In this document: positions 9,337 to 17,955 of the stretch, piece by piece | How positions within the stretch are numbered: position 1 is the stretch's first letter | Layout: every line of letters begins with the position of its first letter | DNA from: an uncultured Dehalococcoidia bacterium | GTDB taxonomy: Bacteria > Chloroflexota > Dehalococcoidia > Lucifugimonadales > UBA3495 | NCBI GenBank assembly: GCA_951813535.1 | Contig: OX638345.1 | Span: forward strand, 695,029 to 759,028 | Direction of reading: 5' to 3' | DNA: 64,000 nucleotides | Notes under the pieces: generated by a model | Database searches by the model: none | The model's input: the letters and a program-made list of their open reading frames with translations, nothing else | Told to the model about the DNA's origin: nothing | Translations under genes and position numbers: made by a program

Positions 9337-10592
9337 AACTGAAGCCAGGGTGAAATGCGCAGAGGCATGGCGTAAATTGGGGTCAGTTGGGTTAGGTGGT
9401 TTCAGGAGTTGCGAGGGGTTGATGATGGGGGTCAGAGAGATAGAGCGGTCTCTGGAACAATGGCAGCGGGGGATCAAGGACTTGCGGAGGCGGATGCTGC
9501 TGGCGCCGACGCCCCGGGAGCGGGAACGGTGGTACGCCATCCTGCTCTTGGTCCAGGGCTTGACGGCGGCGGCGCTGGAGCGGGACCCTCACACCATCGG
9601 ACGCTGGGCGTCGGCCTTCGGCGCGGGAGGGCCTGCGGGATTGATGTTCGAGCAGACCGGTGGTTCCCCCCCGCCCTTGACGAGGCGGAGCAGGAGGATT
9701 TGAAAAGGGCGGTGCAGGAGTCGCCGACCACCTCGGGCATGGAACTGGCCAACTGGTATTGGAAAGGGGTCAGGCAGTTCGTCTGCGAACGCTTCGGCGT
9801 TGAGTTGAGCCGTGGCAGTTGCTTGAACTGGCTGCACCGGTTGGGGTTCAGCTGCAAGCGGCCCCAGAAGCGCTTGGTCAAGGCCAATGGGTCCAAGCGG
9901 GAGGCCTTCGTGGCAGAGTATGCCGCCCTGAGGGTGGAGGCCCTGAGGGCGGAGGCCCAAGGGAGCGGAGGGAAGATATTCTTTGTCGACGCGGCTCACT
10001 TCCGGGACGCGGCTCACTTCCGGGCGGACGCGGAACTGAGGGGCAAATGGGCGCTCCGGGGAGAACCGGCCCTGGTGGGCTCGACCAGCCCGCAGTACGG
10101 CGAGAAGGCCAGCTATTATTCGGCGGTGTGCCTGGAGACGGGCGAGGTGGAATGGATGGAACTGGAGGGGAACAGTAACTCCGGAACTTCGGTTGCCTTC
10201 TTGGAACAGTTGCGCCAGAGGCCCGGCGGGCGTCTCAACGTGATCTGGGACAACGCGCCAGCCCATCGCGGAGAGGCGATGCGGTCGTACCTGAAGACCC
10301 CCGGCCTCAACCTGAGGCTGGTGCATCTGCCGGGCTGCAGCCCGGACTGCAACGCCGGTGAGGCCATCTGGGGCTGGGTCAGAGAGGAGGCGACTGGCAA
10401 TCTGTGCCTGGGAAGCCGGACGGCGGTTCAGGCAAGGGTCGCCAGGTTCCTGGACGGCCTGGCTGGGCGGAGAGACGAGGTGAGACGCCGCTGCCGGACC
10501 GTCCTGCAATCAAGGGCCGAGGCACTCATGCGAGACCCGATGCCTGATTCCCAACACCCGGCAAATGCACATCCCACCTTGGCTTTGGTTTA
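9335..10592 (+). mobile_element. IS630-family insertion sequence
   Basis: The element is about 1.26 kb, bounded by TA dinucleotides at 9335-9336 and 10591-10592, as expected for IS630/Tc1-type insertion at TA. The ends are imperfect inverted repeats of about 26 bases: the left reads CTAAACTGAAGCCAGGGTGA and the right, reverse-complemented, CTAAACCAAAGCCAAGGTGG. It carries one transposase in two frames. It interrupts the 5' end of the mrr remnant: rejoining 9334 to 10593 restores a run of mrr coding frame. Confidence 0.85.
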
Positions 10593-10593
10593 G
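9422..10593 (+). CDS. IS630-family transposase, two frames joined by -1 shift
   Basis: The first frame (9422 to about 9700) encodes the helix-turn-helix region. The second frame continues to 10593 with the DDE catalytic domain. The frames meet at a run of seven C (9666-9672), a plausible -1 slippery site; joining them gives about 390 residues. Catalytic residues are the Asp in FFVDAAHF, the Asp in NVIWDNAPAH and the Glu in CNAGEAIWGW. An 18-bp tandem duplication (9988-10005 and 10006-10023) repeats DAAHFR at the first catalytic Asp, which family members normally have once. This may impair the enzyme. The start at 9422 has GAGGGG upstream; an earlier ATG at 9350 is less likely. The stop codon is completed by flanking DNA. 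Confidence 0.78.
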
Positions 10594-10616
10594 TATCGAC
10601 TGGAGGTAGCGTCAAG

Positions 10617-10622
10617 TATAAT
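10617..10622 (+). promoter_or_regulatory. Possible -10 element of selB
   Basis: TATAAT followed by GCGCC lies about 50 bases upstream of the selB start at 10673, just outside the right end of the IS. No good -35 was seen. If used, the mRNA leader would be about 43 bases and lacks a clear ribosome-binding site. Confidence 0.35.
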
Positions 10623-10672
10623 GCGCCCAGCCTTGTGACGGGCAAATTAGCGACCCTTTCGGACTAGCCACC

Positions 10673-12538
10673 ATGTACGTCATCGGAACCGCCGGGCACG
10701 TCGACCACGGCAAATCTACTCTAGTCAAAGCCCTGACCGACATTGATCCCGACCGCCTTCCCGAGGAGAAGGAGCGGGAGATGACCGTCGACCTCGGCTT
10801 CGCCTGGATGACCCTCCCCAGCGGCCGTGAGGTCAGCATCGTGGACGTGCCGGGACATGAGCGGTTCATCAAGAACATGCTGGCCGGCGTCGGCGCCATC
10901 GACCTGGCCATGCTTATCGTCGCCGCCGACGAGAGCGTGATGCCCCAGACCCGGGAGCACCTGGCGATCCTCGATATCCTGCGCATCCGACGCGGGTTGG
11001 TGGTCATCACCAAGGTTGACCTGGTCGATGAAGAATTGGTGGAACTGGTCAAGGCGGAGGTTGAGGACACTCTGATTGGTACCGCCTTCGAGGGTTGCCC
11101 CATGGCCCCCGTGTCCGCCTACACCGGCGAGGGCATCGATGACCTGAAGTCGATGATCGACGACATCCTGAACGACACCGAGACCCGCCGCGACCTGGGC
11201 CGGCCCCGCTTGCCCATTGACCGCTGCTTCACCGTCAGCGGGTTCGGAACCGTGATCACCGGCACGTTGATCGACGGCGCGGTGGCCGTGGGCCAGCAGA
11301 TTGAGCTGGCTCCTTCCGGCCGGCAGGCGCGGATCCGCGGGTTGCAAAGCCACAAATCGCGCCTGGACGCGGCCGCGCCCGGGGTGCGACTGGCGCTGAA
11401 CCTGTCCGGCATTTCCCGCGACGACGTCATGCGCGGCGAGGTGCTCACCAACCCGGGCTGGCTGCGGCCCACCCGCCGGTTCGACGCCAACCTGCGCATG
11501 GTGAAGGGCGCGCCCCACGCCCTGAAGCACAACGAGGGCGTGACCTTCCACCTGTTCACCAGCGAGACCACCGGGCGCGTGCGCCTGCTCGACGCCGACC
11601 GGCTCCAGCCGGGCAGCGAGGGGTGGGTGCAGGTCCTGCTCGACGACCCGGTTCCCATGGTGAAGGGAGACTTCTTCGTCCTCCGCTCATCCGAAGATAC
11701 CCTGGGCGGCGGGCAGGTGGCCGACCCCAACCCCCGTCGCCGCCACCGCCGCTTCGCTCCTGAGGTGCTGGATCGGCTCACCACATTGGACGCCGGAGCA
11801 AGTGAGGATGTCATACTGACCATCGCCGACCAGATGGGGCCGTGCGACCTCAGGACCCTGTCGCAACGCTCCAACATCTCTGAAGAGGAAATCCTGGAGC
11901 GCCTCGGCGTCCTGGTCGAATCGGAGGAGATCGTGGCGCTGGGCGAGATGGGCGTCCAGGGCGACGCGGTGGTCTACTCGCGGCGCGGCTGGGATATCTT
12001 GCGCAATCAGGCTCAGGTCGCGTTGCAGGCTTATCACAACCAGTACCCACTGCGGCGCGGCGCGCCGCCCCAGGAACTGCGCAGCCGGTTGGGCGTCTCC
12101 CAGCCTGTATACCTGCGTGCCGCCGCGAGGCTGGCGGATGAGGGAGCAATCGTCGACGACAGCGGCGTGGTGCGGACACCGGACCATCGCGTCGAACTCG
12201 GCGATGGCCAGCAAGCCGAAATCGCCGATTACCTGGCCACCCTGGCTGCCGAACCCTGGTCGCCCCCGACCGATCGGCCCCTGGATCCGGAACTGCTGGC
12301 CCACCTCCAGGAGAGGGGTGACGTGGTGAAGGTCAACGAGACGGTGGTGTTCACCACCGCCGCCTACGAGGACATGGCCGGCCGCATCATTGGGCACCTG
12401 AACGCCAACGGCAGCGTGACCGTGGCCGATGCGCGGACCATCTTCGGGACCAGCCGCAAGTACGTTCTGCCCCTGTTGGAGTACCTGGATCAGCAGCGCA
12501 TCACTCGGCGCGTCGGTGATGAACGCGTGCTGCGGTAG
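10673..12538 (+). CDS. selB: Selenocysteine-specific translation elongation factor
   Basis: The 621-residue product is a SelB-type GTPase that delivers selenocysteinyl-tRNA to the ribosome at recoded UGA codons. The P-loop GHVDHGKS spans residues 8-15, switch I contains EMTVDLGFA (about 37-44), the G3 motif DVPGH is at 58-62, and the G4 motif TKVD at 113-116. Translation-factor beta-barrel domains follow, and the C-terminal third has winged-helix repeats ending in YVLPLLEYLDQQRITRR, typical of SelB. The usual switch-I residues before the Thr are RGMT; here they read REMT. No selA, selD, Sec tRNA or SECIS-bearing gene was found nearby, so use of selenocysteine is an open question. Confidence 0.88.
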   Translation: MYVIGTAGHVDHGKSTLVKALTDIDPDRLPEEKEREMTVDLGFAWMTLPSGREVSIVDVPGHERFIKNMLAGVGAIDLAMLIVAADESVMPQTREHLAILDILRIRRGLVVITKVDLVDEELVELVKAEVEDTLIGTAFEGCPMAPVSAYTGEGIDDLKSMIDDILNDTETRRDLGRPRLPIDRCFTVSGFGTVITGTLIDGAVAVGQQIELAPSGRQARIRGLQSHKSRLDAAAPGVRLALNLSGISRDDVMRGEVLTNPGWLRPTRRFDANLRMVKGAPHALKHNEGVTFHLFTSETTGRVRLLDADRLQPGSEGWVQVLLDDPVPMVKGDFFVLRSSEDTLGGGQVADPNPRRRHRRFAPEVLDRLTTLDAGASEDVILTIADQMGPCDLRTLSQRSNISEEEILERLGVLVESEEIVALGEMGVQGDAVVYSRRGWDILRNQAQVALQAYHNQYPLRRGAPPQELRSRLGVSQPVYLRAAARLADEGAIVDDSGVVRTPDHRVELGDGQQAEIADYLATLAAEPWSPPTDRPLDPELLAHLQERGDVVKVNETVVFTTAAYEDMAGRIIGHLNANGSVTVADARTIFGTSRKYVLPLLEYLDQQRITRRVGDERVLR

Positions 12539-12569
12539 GCACCGCAGCCCCGTTCGCGATATAGCCACG

Positions 12570-13796
12570 ATGGCGTTGGATTTCGGCCAAACGGCCCGCC
12601 AGATGATGTCCGCCATGGGCGGCCTGTCGTCGACGGCGAGGTCCCGCCGGCAAAGGTTCGCCGACACCCTGGACCGCGCGTCGGCGATAACCCCGGAAGA
12701 GGCCGCCCGGCAGACCGCATCGGCAGGCAGTCGACCCTTCATCGTGGCGCACACGGGGCCCGAGGGTCTGCTGGACAGCATCCCGCCGCCATCACCGCTC
12801 CGGGACTGGATGGCGGTGTCGGTTGACGGATCACACATCGACGTGGATCGCCACCTGCCCTTGCGGTGCTACCTGATCAACCTGGGCGGATGCGTCCTGA
12901 CCTACGGCGCTAACCACGATTGCCAGTTTTTCAGCGAGCCCACCCTGGCCACCGGTGACGGCGACCTGTACCTGCGCCCTGACGACGGTTCAAACGCGGA
13001 AACTCCCGTCTCCGGCGCGCTGCTCGGAGCGCTGCGCACGGTGCAGGAGGTGGAGCGACTGGCCGACGCGGTCGAGGCGGCGCCACTAACCGTGCCCGTC
13101 CTGGCGCTGCTGGACGGTACCCTGGCCTTCTGGGATATCCAGCGCGGGAACTACCCCAGGTACGTGGTGGATACCCTGGTGAATGACCGCCTGCGCGGGG
13201 CGTTGGCGCGGCTGCGCGCGGCTTCCCGTGGTGGTCGTCCCGTGGCCCTGGCTGCCTACACCTCCCGCCCTCAAACCACCGAGGTGGCCGGAGCGGTGCG
13301 CGCATGCCTGTGCGTCAGCAACACAACCGAGTGCACCCGACGCTGCAGCGCGCGCCGTTCCGACCTTGCCCAGTGCGACAGCGCCGCCGGTTTCGACGAC
13401 CGCGAACTGTTCGACGTCTTGCTGGAACCGGGCCACCGCTCGCCGCTCTACCAGACCGGTCGCCGCGCGTCGCATTTCGCGCTGGACCTGGCGGTGGGCA
13501 CCGAGTGGAGCCGGTTCTACTATGTGAACAGCGGCACCGAGGTCGCCCGCGTCGAGGTGCCCGACTGGGTCGCCGAAGACCCTGAATTGCTCAAGCTGGG
13601 CCACTCCATGCTGATGAAGCAGTGTGAACTCGGCCTGGGGTATCCCGTGGTAATCTCGGAAGCCCACGAACAGGCCGTCGTCAGCGGACGTGACCGCGAG
13701 GAGTTTCGCAAGCTGGCTCTGATGCTGATGGAACAAAACGGGCTGCCTACCCCCGAATCGGCCAAGACCCTTTCGAAACGACTGCCCTGGGCGTGA
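12570..13796 (+). CDS. NurA-domain nuclease
   Basis: The 408-residue product has the NurA fold, an RNase-H-like 5'-3' nuclease that works with the HerA translocase in DNA end resection in archaea and some bacteria. Metal-binding motifs are visible as VSVDGSH with Asp86 and ALLDGTLAFWD with Asp182, and a late His-containing segment (LGYPVVISEAHEQ) fits the family. A cluster of five cysteines (246, 248, 255, 259, 269) is embedded and could bind a metal. The open frame extends upstream into selB, but the ATG at 12570 gives the natural protein. It follows selB by 31 bases. No herA partner is nearby. Confidence 0.78.
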   Translation: MALDFGQTARQMMSAMGGLSSTARSRRQRFADTLDRASAITPEEAARQTASAGSRPFIVAHTGPEGLLDSIPPPSPLRDWMAVSVDGSHIDVDRHLPLRCYLINLGGCVLTYGANHDCQFFSEPTLATGDGDLYLRPDDGSNAETPVSGALLGALRTVQEVERLADAVEAAPLTVPVLALLDGTLAFWDIQRGNYPRYVVDTLVNDRLRGALARLRAASRGGRPVALAAYTSRPQTTEVAGAVRACLCVSNTTECTRRCSARRSDLAQCDSAAGFDDRELFDVLLEPGHRSPLYQTGRRASHFALDLAVGTEWSRFYYVNSGTEVARVEVPDWVAEDPELLKLGHSMLMKQCELGLGYPVVISEAHEQAVVSGRDREEFRKLALMLMEQNGLPTPESAKTLSKRLPWA

Positions 13797-13810
13797 GGTC
13801 AATGCTTTTG

Positions 13811-13904
13811 CATCGATATACAGGATTTACAGGATTTATTTGTTGAAAATTGCCAAGGTTTCCTATCCAGGACAAAAGCATCCTGCATATCCTGTGCATC
13901 GATG
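13811..13904. repeat. Imperfect inverted repeat of the ACAGGAT type
   Basis: Arms at 13811-13835 and 13880-13904 pair at 21 of 25 positions, with CATCGATATACAGGAT on the left. The repeated ACAGGAT word recalls the larger palindromic repeats at 34794, 56092 and 63810. It fills the gap between nurA and the cinA-like gene. Confidence 0.6.
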
Positions 13905-13928
13905 TCAGTAAAACATGGAGGTTTCATT

Positions 13929-14414
13929 GTGGGTGAATTGAACGATCTGGCCGCGTCCGTCGCGGCTTTGCTGAAAGAGCGGGGCGACTCCCTCGCGGTA
14001 TCGGAATCTTCGTGCGGCGGCCTGATCTCGGCCGCGCTGGTTTCGATACCGGGGGCGTCCGATTACTACGTCGGCGGATCTGTGGTCTACACGCGGGTGG
14101 CCCAGAAGGGTCTGTTGCAGGTGCCAGACTCAGCCATGGAGGGTCATCGGGCCAGCACGGAATACTATGCCCTGCTGAACGCCCGAACCTCTCGGGAACG
14201 GTTGGAAACCACCTGGGGCTTGGCGGAAACGGGGGCCAGCGGACCAACGGGTAACCGCTACGGCGACAACTACGGTCATGCCTGCTTTGGTGTCGCCGGA
14301 CCGGTGGAACGCTCGCAGACGCTGGAAACCGGAAGCCCCGATCGCGAGGCAAACATGTGGGTCTTCGCGCGGACGGCACTGGCACTTCTGGAGGACGCGC
14401 TCAAAGCGGCGTAG
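13929..14414 (+). CDS. CinA C-terminal-like nicotinamide-nucleotide amidohydrolase family protein
   Basis: The 161-residue product matches the stand-alone CinA C-terminal (PncC) domain, which in E. coli deamidates NMN. Visible signatures are the N-terminal helix LAASVAALLKERGDSLAVSE, SSCGGLISAALVSIPGAS and the GLAETGASGPTG loop. The open frame begins with an ATG at 13902, but GGAGG at 13917-13921 sits six to seven bases before a GTG at 13929, so I take GTG as the start. Some family active-site details differ from PncC, so the exact substrate is uncertain. Confidence 0.8.
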   Translation: MGELNDLAASVAALLKERGDSLAVSESSCGGLISAALVSIPGASDYYVGGSVVYTRVAQKGLLQVPDSAMEGHRASTEYYALLNARTSRERLETTWGLAETGASGPTGNRYGDNYGHACFGVAGPVERSQTLETGSPDREANMWVFARTALALLEDALKAA

Positions 14415-14440
14415 GGCAGGTGCGCCGTCGGGACGGCGCA

Positions 14441-15751
14441 TCACGGAGCGGTAGCGGCCAGGTACGCCTCCAGGTCGGCGACCGATGTGAACTGAGCGGC
14501 GGTGCGGAGAAAGTCGCCGAGGCTCGAGCTGCGCCGCCGCAGCTCTTCGATCTGCTGCCCTATGACGTTGATGCCGGCCGCGCCGGTGGTGGCGTAGGTG
14601 CCGTGAAAGGCGAAATAGGCCTGGTTCAGCTTGCGCAGGCGGTAACCGTGGGACACGAACTCGCGGCGCCGTTCCTCCATGTAGGCTTCGGCCTCGTCCA
14701 CGTTGCCGGCGGCCAGCAATTCGTCGACGCGGATCCTCGTGGTACGCATCTCCTGGTGGAAGTCGAAGGCGGGCGGAACCTGGGACGGCGGGACTTCGGG
14801 TGGTGGATGTAGATGTTCGCTGTTCCCCGGCAACTGGGGAACAATGCCGTCGAGGCGCTGCCTGGTCAGCTCCTCAATCTCCTTGCCGGCGATGTCGGCC
14901 ACCGTCTCGTTCATCGTGGTAATGTCGCCACCCTGAAAGTAGCGGCGGCCCAGCGGGCGGAACCAGAGCCATTGGTGCACCCACTCGTGGGCGATGACCT
15001 CCAGCGCAAAATCCAGGCCCGCGTGAGGCGCGACAATGGATGGATACAGCGCGATGCCCCCAGTGTTCAGAACCAGCGCGGACAAGTCCGTTTTGTCTTC
15101 CACCTGCGTCTCGATGCGGTCCCGCACCTCGTTGGTCAGGCCGGTTCGCATGGTCACGTTGTCCTGTCGCTCAATGCGGTCGCGAGGAGAGGTGACCAGG
15201 ATCGTAGGGGACTCGGACAACACCGTGTCCACCGGCGGGAACGGGCCGGTCCAGGCACGAAAGCCCAGCGATTCCAGCGTTGCCGCAATCGTAGTTTCCA
15301 GAGTCTCCTCAACCGCCGGGCGCAGGTCGTCGCGGCGAGCCCGGAAACGGTCCCGCCGCGCCTCGACAGAGGCGATGCTTTCCGTAATCTCGGGCGTAAC
15401 CGGCGATCCGGCCTGAAGCTCCAGCAGTTGCTGTTCCGCCGACCACAACAAGTGGCTGACCGCGAAAAATTCGTGCACTTCCGCCATCCGTTGTTCATGC
15501 CCCGAACCTCCGGACGGGGCTGTTGGCGCCTCAAGCAGCCTCCGGATCCACTTGTCGGGAAGGTGGTCCAGCTCCCACACGGGCATGCTGAACTGGTAAG
15601 GTGCGGTCGCGGAGGTCACGGCGTCCCGCTCAAGACCATCGACGGGGAGGAGCGCGATACAAACACAGAACAGGACAACCACCCGCCAGTACGCACGTCT
15701 CCAGATCCGGAGGGGAAGGCGCCTGGCTGGGTTTGATGCGGGGTGAGTCAT
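14441..15751 (-). CDS. Unrecognised membrane-anchored HExxH metallopeptidase-like protein
   Basis: The 436-residue product has one N-terminal hydrophobic segment (about residues 21-36), so the bulk should lie outside the membrane. A zinc-binding HEWVH motif at 255-259 is followed by NETVAD with Glu282 as a likely third ligand, the layout of gluzincin-type metallopeptidases. A charged, likely coiled-coil region spans about 105-160. I do not recognise a named family. It is convergent with the cinA-like gene. Peptidase activity is inferred from the motif alone. Confidence 0.6.
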   Translation of the reverse strand: MTHPASNPARRLPLRIWRRAYWRVVVLFCVCIALLPVDGLERDAVTSATAPYQFSMPVWELDHLPDKWIRRLLEAPTAPSGGSGHEQRMAEVHEFFAVSHLLWSAEQQLLELQAGSPVTPEITESIASVEARRDRFRARRDDLRPAVEETLETTIAATLESLGFRAWTGPFPPVDTVLSESPTILVTSPRDRIERQDNVTMRTGLTNEVRDRIETQVEDKTDLSALVLNTGGIALYPSIVAPHAGLDFALEVIAHEWVHQWLWFRPLGRRYFQGGDITTMNETVADIAGKEIEELTRQRLDGIVPQLPGNSEHLHPPPEVPPSQVPPAFDFHQEMRTTRIRVDELLAAGNVDEAEAYMEERRREFVSHGYRLRKLNQAYFAFHGTYATTGAAGINVIGQQIEELRRRSSSLGDFLRTAAQFTSVADLEAYLAATAP

Positions 15752-15922
15752 AGGATAATCGTCGGTGGATCGTCGGCCGTGGTCAGCCTCAAAGGTGACG
15801 GGTGTCGCCTCCCTCTCTTGCCAAGATTGTAGCGAAGATCGGCATTCTGGCTCCGCAATGGCCCCGTCCGGGTGGGAGTGCTAGAATACCTCAGTGTCCC
15901 ATCTTCGTCCTGGAGCAAGTCC

Positions 15923-16516
15923 ATGAGCACTTCATCATCATCGTCGTCACAGCGCCGCAAGCGGGTTTATACCAAGTACGGCGACCAGGGCGAAACCAGT
16001 TTGTTGTACGGGGGCCGCGTATCCAAGGCCAACCCTCATACGGAAGCCTACGGGATAACCGACGAGGCGGTGAGCCTGATGGGTCTCGCCCGTGCCCTCA
16101 CCGACGACGACAAGGTCAAGAACATCCTGCGCGACCTGCAGCGGGAACTGTTCACCGTGGCCGCCGAGCTGGCCACCGACCCCGAGAAGTACGACCTGTT
16201 CCACCAGCACTTCACGCCCGTCACCGAGGAGATGGTGGACAAATTGGAAGAGATCATCGACGAGCTGGAGACGCACTTCCAGATGCCCCAGGTGTTCATC
16301 CTGCCGGGCGGAACGCCGTCATCGTCGGCCATGGACTCTGCTCGCACCGTGATCCGCACCGCCGAGCGGCGCGTGGTGGCGCTGGCCGAGGTCGGCGGCC
16401 TGACCAATCCGCTGATCCTCGCCTACCTGAACCGCCTGGGTGACCTGCTGTTCGTGCTGGCGCGGTACCACGACCGGGAAATTCCCATCGAGCGGGCCAC
16501 CGGCGACCGGGTCTGA
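15923..16516 (+). CDS. Cob(I)yrinic acid a,c-diamide adenosyltransferase, PduO type
   Basis: The 197-residue product transfers the adenosyl group of ATP to cob(I)alamin to make coenzyme B12. The family N-terminal motif VYTKYGDQGETSLLYGG is at about residues 15-31, and the ATP/cobalamin-site segment around SARTVIRTAERRVVAL is near 135-150. A run of eight serines starts the protein. The ATG at 15923 has GGAG at 15912-15915; an upstream GTG frame is less likely. The hisH gene starts eight bases after its stop, so the two are probably co-transcribed. Confidence 0.9.
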   Translation: MSTSSSSSSQRRKRVYTKYGDQGETSLLYGGRVSKANPHTEAYGITDEAVSLMGLARALTDDDKVKNILRDLQRELFTVAAELATDPEKYDLFHQHFTPVTEEMVDKLEEIIDELETHFQMPQVFILPGGTPSSSAMDSARTVIRTAERRVVALAEVGGLTNPLILAYLNRLGDLLFVLARYHDREIPIERATGDRV

Positions 16517-16523
16517 TCTTGCC

Positions 16524-17162
16524 ATGCCCTCGGCAGAGACCGGCGGCGCTCGTCTCGTGGTAATCGACTACGAATCCGGCAACCTGCGCAGCGTGGCGCG
16601 CGCGGTGGAAAAAGCCGGCGTCGTTCCGACCGTAACCTCAGATCCGGCAGCATTGGAGAACGCGGACGGTGTCATTCTGCCCGGCGTGGGCTCCGGCCCG
16701 GCCGCCATGGCCGCGTTGCAGTCCCGGGGTTTGGTGAGCCCGTTGCTCGACTATATTGCCAGCGGACGGCCCTTCCTCGGAGTCTGCCTGGGCCTGCAGT
16801 TGCTCCTGGACGCCACCGACGAGGGCGACGCCGACTGTCTGGGCCTGGTGCCCGGCCGGGTCCGTCGATTGCCAAACGGCCTGAAAGTCCCGCACATGGG
16901 ATGGAATACGGTGGAGTTCCAACAGGACCACCCGCTGTGGCAGGGCATCCCCCAGGACAGTCATTTCTATTTCGTCCACAGCTACTACGCCGATCCCGTC
17001 GCCCGAGCCAATGTGGCTGGGGTGACCGAGTACGGCGTCCCGTTCTGTAGCATCTACGCCCGGGACAACGTCGTCGCGACGCAGTTTCACCCCGAAAAGA
17101 GCGGTGAAAACGGCCTGCGCGTCTACGCCAATTTCATCGGGCAGGTCACGGCGCGAACGTAG
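16524..17162 (+). CDS. hisH: Imidazole glycerol phosphate synthase, glutaminase subunit
   Basis: The 212-residue product is the class I glutamine amidotransferase subunit that supplies ammonia to HisF in histidine biosynthesis. The nucleophile is Cys88 in FLGVCLGLQ, with His189 and Glu191 in TQFHPEKSG completing the triad. The N-terminal VVIDYESGNLRSV is typical. The start ATG at 16524 lies eight bases after the adenosyltransferase stop. hisA follows 43 bases downstream. hisF is not in the window, so the pathway genes are split. Confidence 0.93.
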   Translation: MPSAETGGARLVVIDYESGNLRSVARAVEKAGVVPTVTSDPAALENADGVILPGVGSGPAAMAALQSRGLVSPLLDYIASGRPFLGVCLGLQLLLDATDEGDADCLGLVPGRVRRLPNGLKVPHMGWNTVEFQQDHPLWQGIPQDSHFYFVHSYYADPVARANVAGVTEYGVPFCSIYARDNVVATQFHPEKSGENGLRVYANFIGQVTART

Positions 17163-17205
17163 CTGAACGTCCGGTCCGGCCGGATGACCAGGGGTGACCC
17201 GCATC

Positions 17206-17925
17206 ATGGAAATCATTCCCGCTATCGACCTGCGCGGCGGCAACTGCGTCCGGCTGTACCAGGGCGACTACGAGCAGGAAACAGTCTTCTCCGACGACCC
17301 GCTGGGCGTCGCCGAACGGTGGCAGGCCGAAGGCGGACAGCGGCTGCATATCGTCGACCTGGACGGCGCGCACACCGGCAACCCCGCCAACCTCGCCGCG
17401 ATCACGGCCATCACCGGCCGCCTGACCATACCGGTGCAGGTGGGCGGAGGTATCCGCAGCGTCGAGACCGCGGCTGGCCTCTTCGACGCCGGCGCGGCCC
17501 GCGTGGTGGTCGGAACCGCCGCCGTCGCGAACCCCGACCTGGTGGAAGAACTGTGCAAGCGCTTCGGCAGCGAGCGGGTGGTGGTCGCCCTGGACGCGCG
17601 AAACGGCCTGGTCGCCATTCGCGGCTGGACCGAACAGTCGGAGATCAGCGCCACCGAGTTGGCCGGGCGGATGCGCGATTTGGGCGTCGAGCGTCTGCTT
17701 TACACCGACATCTCGCGGGATGGCACCCTGGAAGAACCGAACTATGAGGCCACGGCGGCCCTGGTTCGGGACAGCGGAATGCGAGTGCTGTCGGCCGGCG
17801 GAGTGGGCGCGGCATCCCACGTGGAGCAGTTGATCGATACCGGCGCTGAGGCCGCCATAATCGGGCGCGCTCTCTACACGGGCGACATCACCGTGACCGC
17901 AGCGTTGGCGGCAGCGCGAGGATAG
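17206..17925 (+). CDS. hisA: Phosphoribosylformimino-5-aminoimidazole carboxamide ribotide isomerase
   Basis: The 239-residue product is the (beta-alpha)8-barrel ProFAR isomerase of histidine synthesis. It starts IIPAIDLRGGNCVRLYQGDY with catalytic Asp8, has the first phosphate loop QVGGGIRS near residues 80-87, a second acid in ALDARNG near 130, and the C-terminal phosphate-binding strands SAGGVG and IIGRALYTG. I choose the ATG at 17206; a GTG twelve bases earlier overlaps the likely ribosome-binding site AGGGGTG. It follows hisH directly. Confidence 0.93.
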   Translation: MEIIPAIDLRGGNCVRLYQGDYEQETVFSDDPLGVAERWQAEGGQRLHIVDLDGAHTGNPANLAAITAITGRLTIPVQVGGGIRSVETAAGLFDAGAARVVVGTAAVANPDLVEELCKRFGSERVVVALDARNGLVAIRGWTEQSEISATELAGRMRDLGVERLLYTDISRDGTLEEPNYEATAALVRDSGMRVLSAGGVGAASHVEQLIDTGAEAAIIGRALYTGDITVTAALAAARG

Positions 17926-17955
17926 CCGGGAGCCCGATAGCCCCTTGTGAGCCGG

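Noticed and set aside
15748..15960. A 70-codon minus-strand frame between two genes
   Set aside because: It covers the start of the adenosyltransferase gene and has no clear ribosome-binding site.
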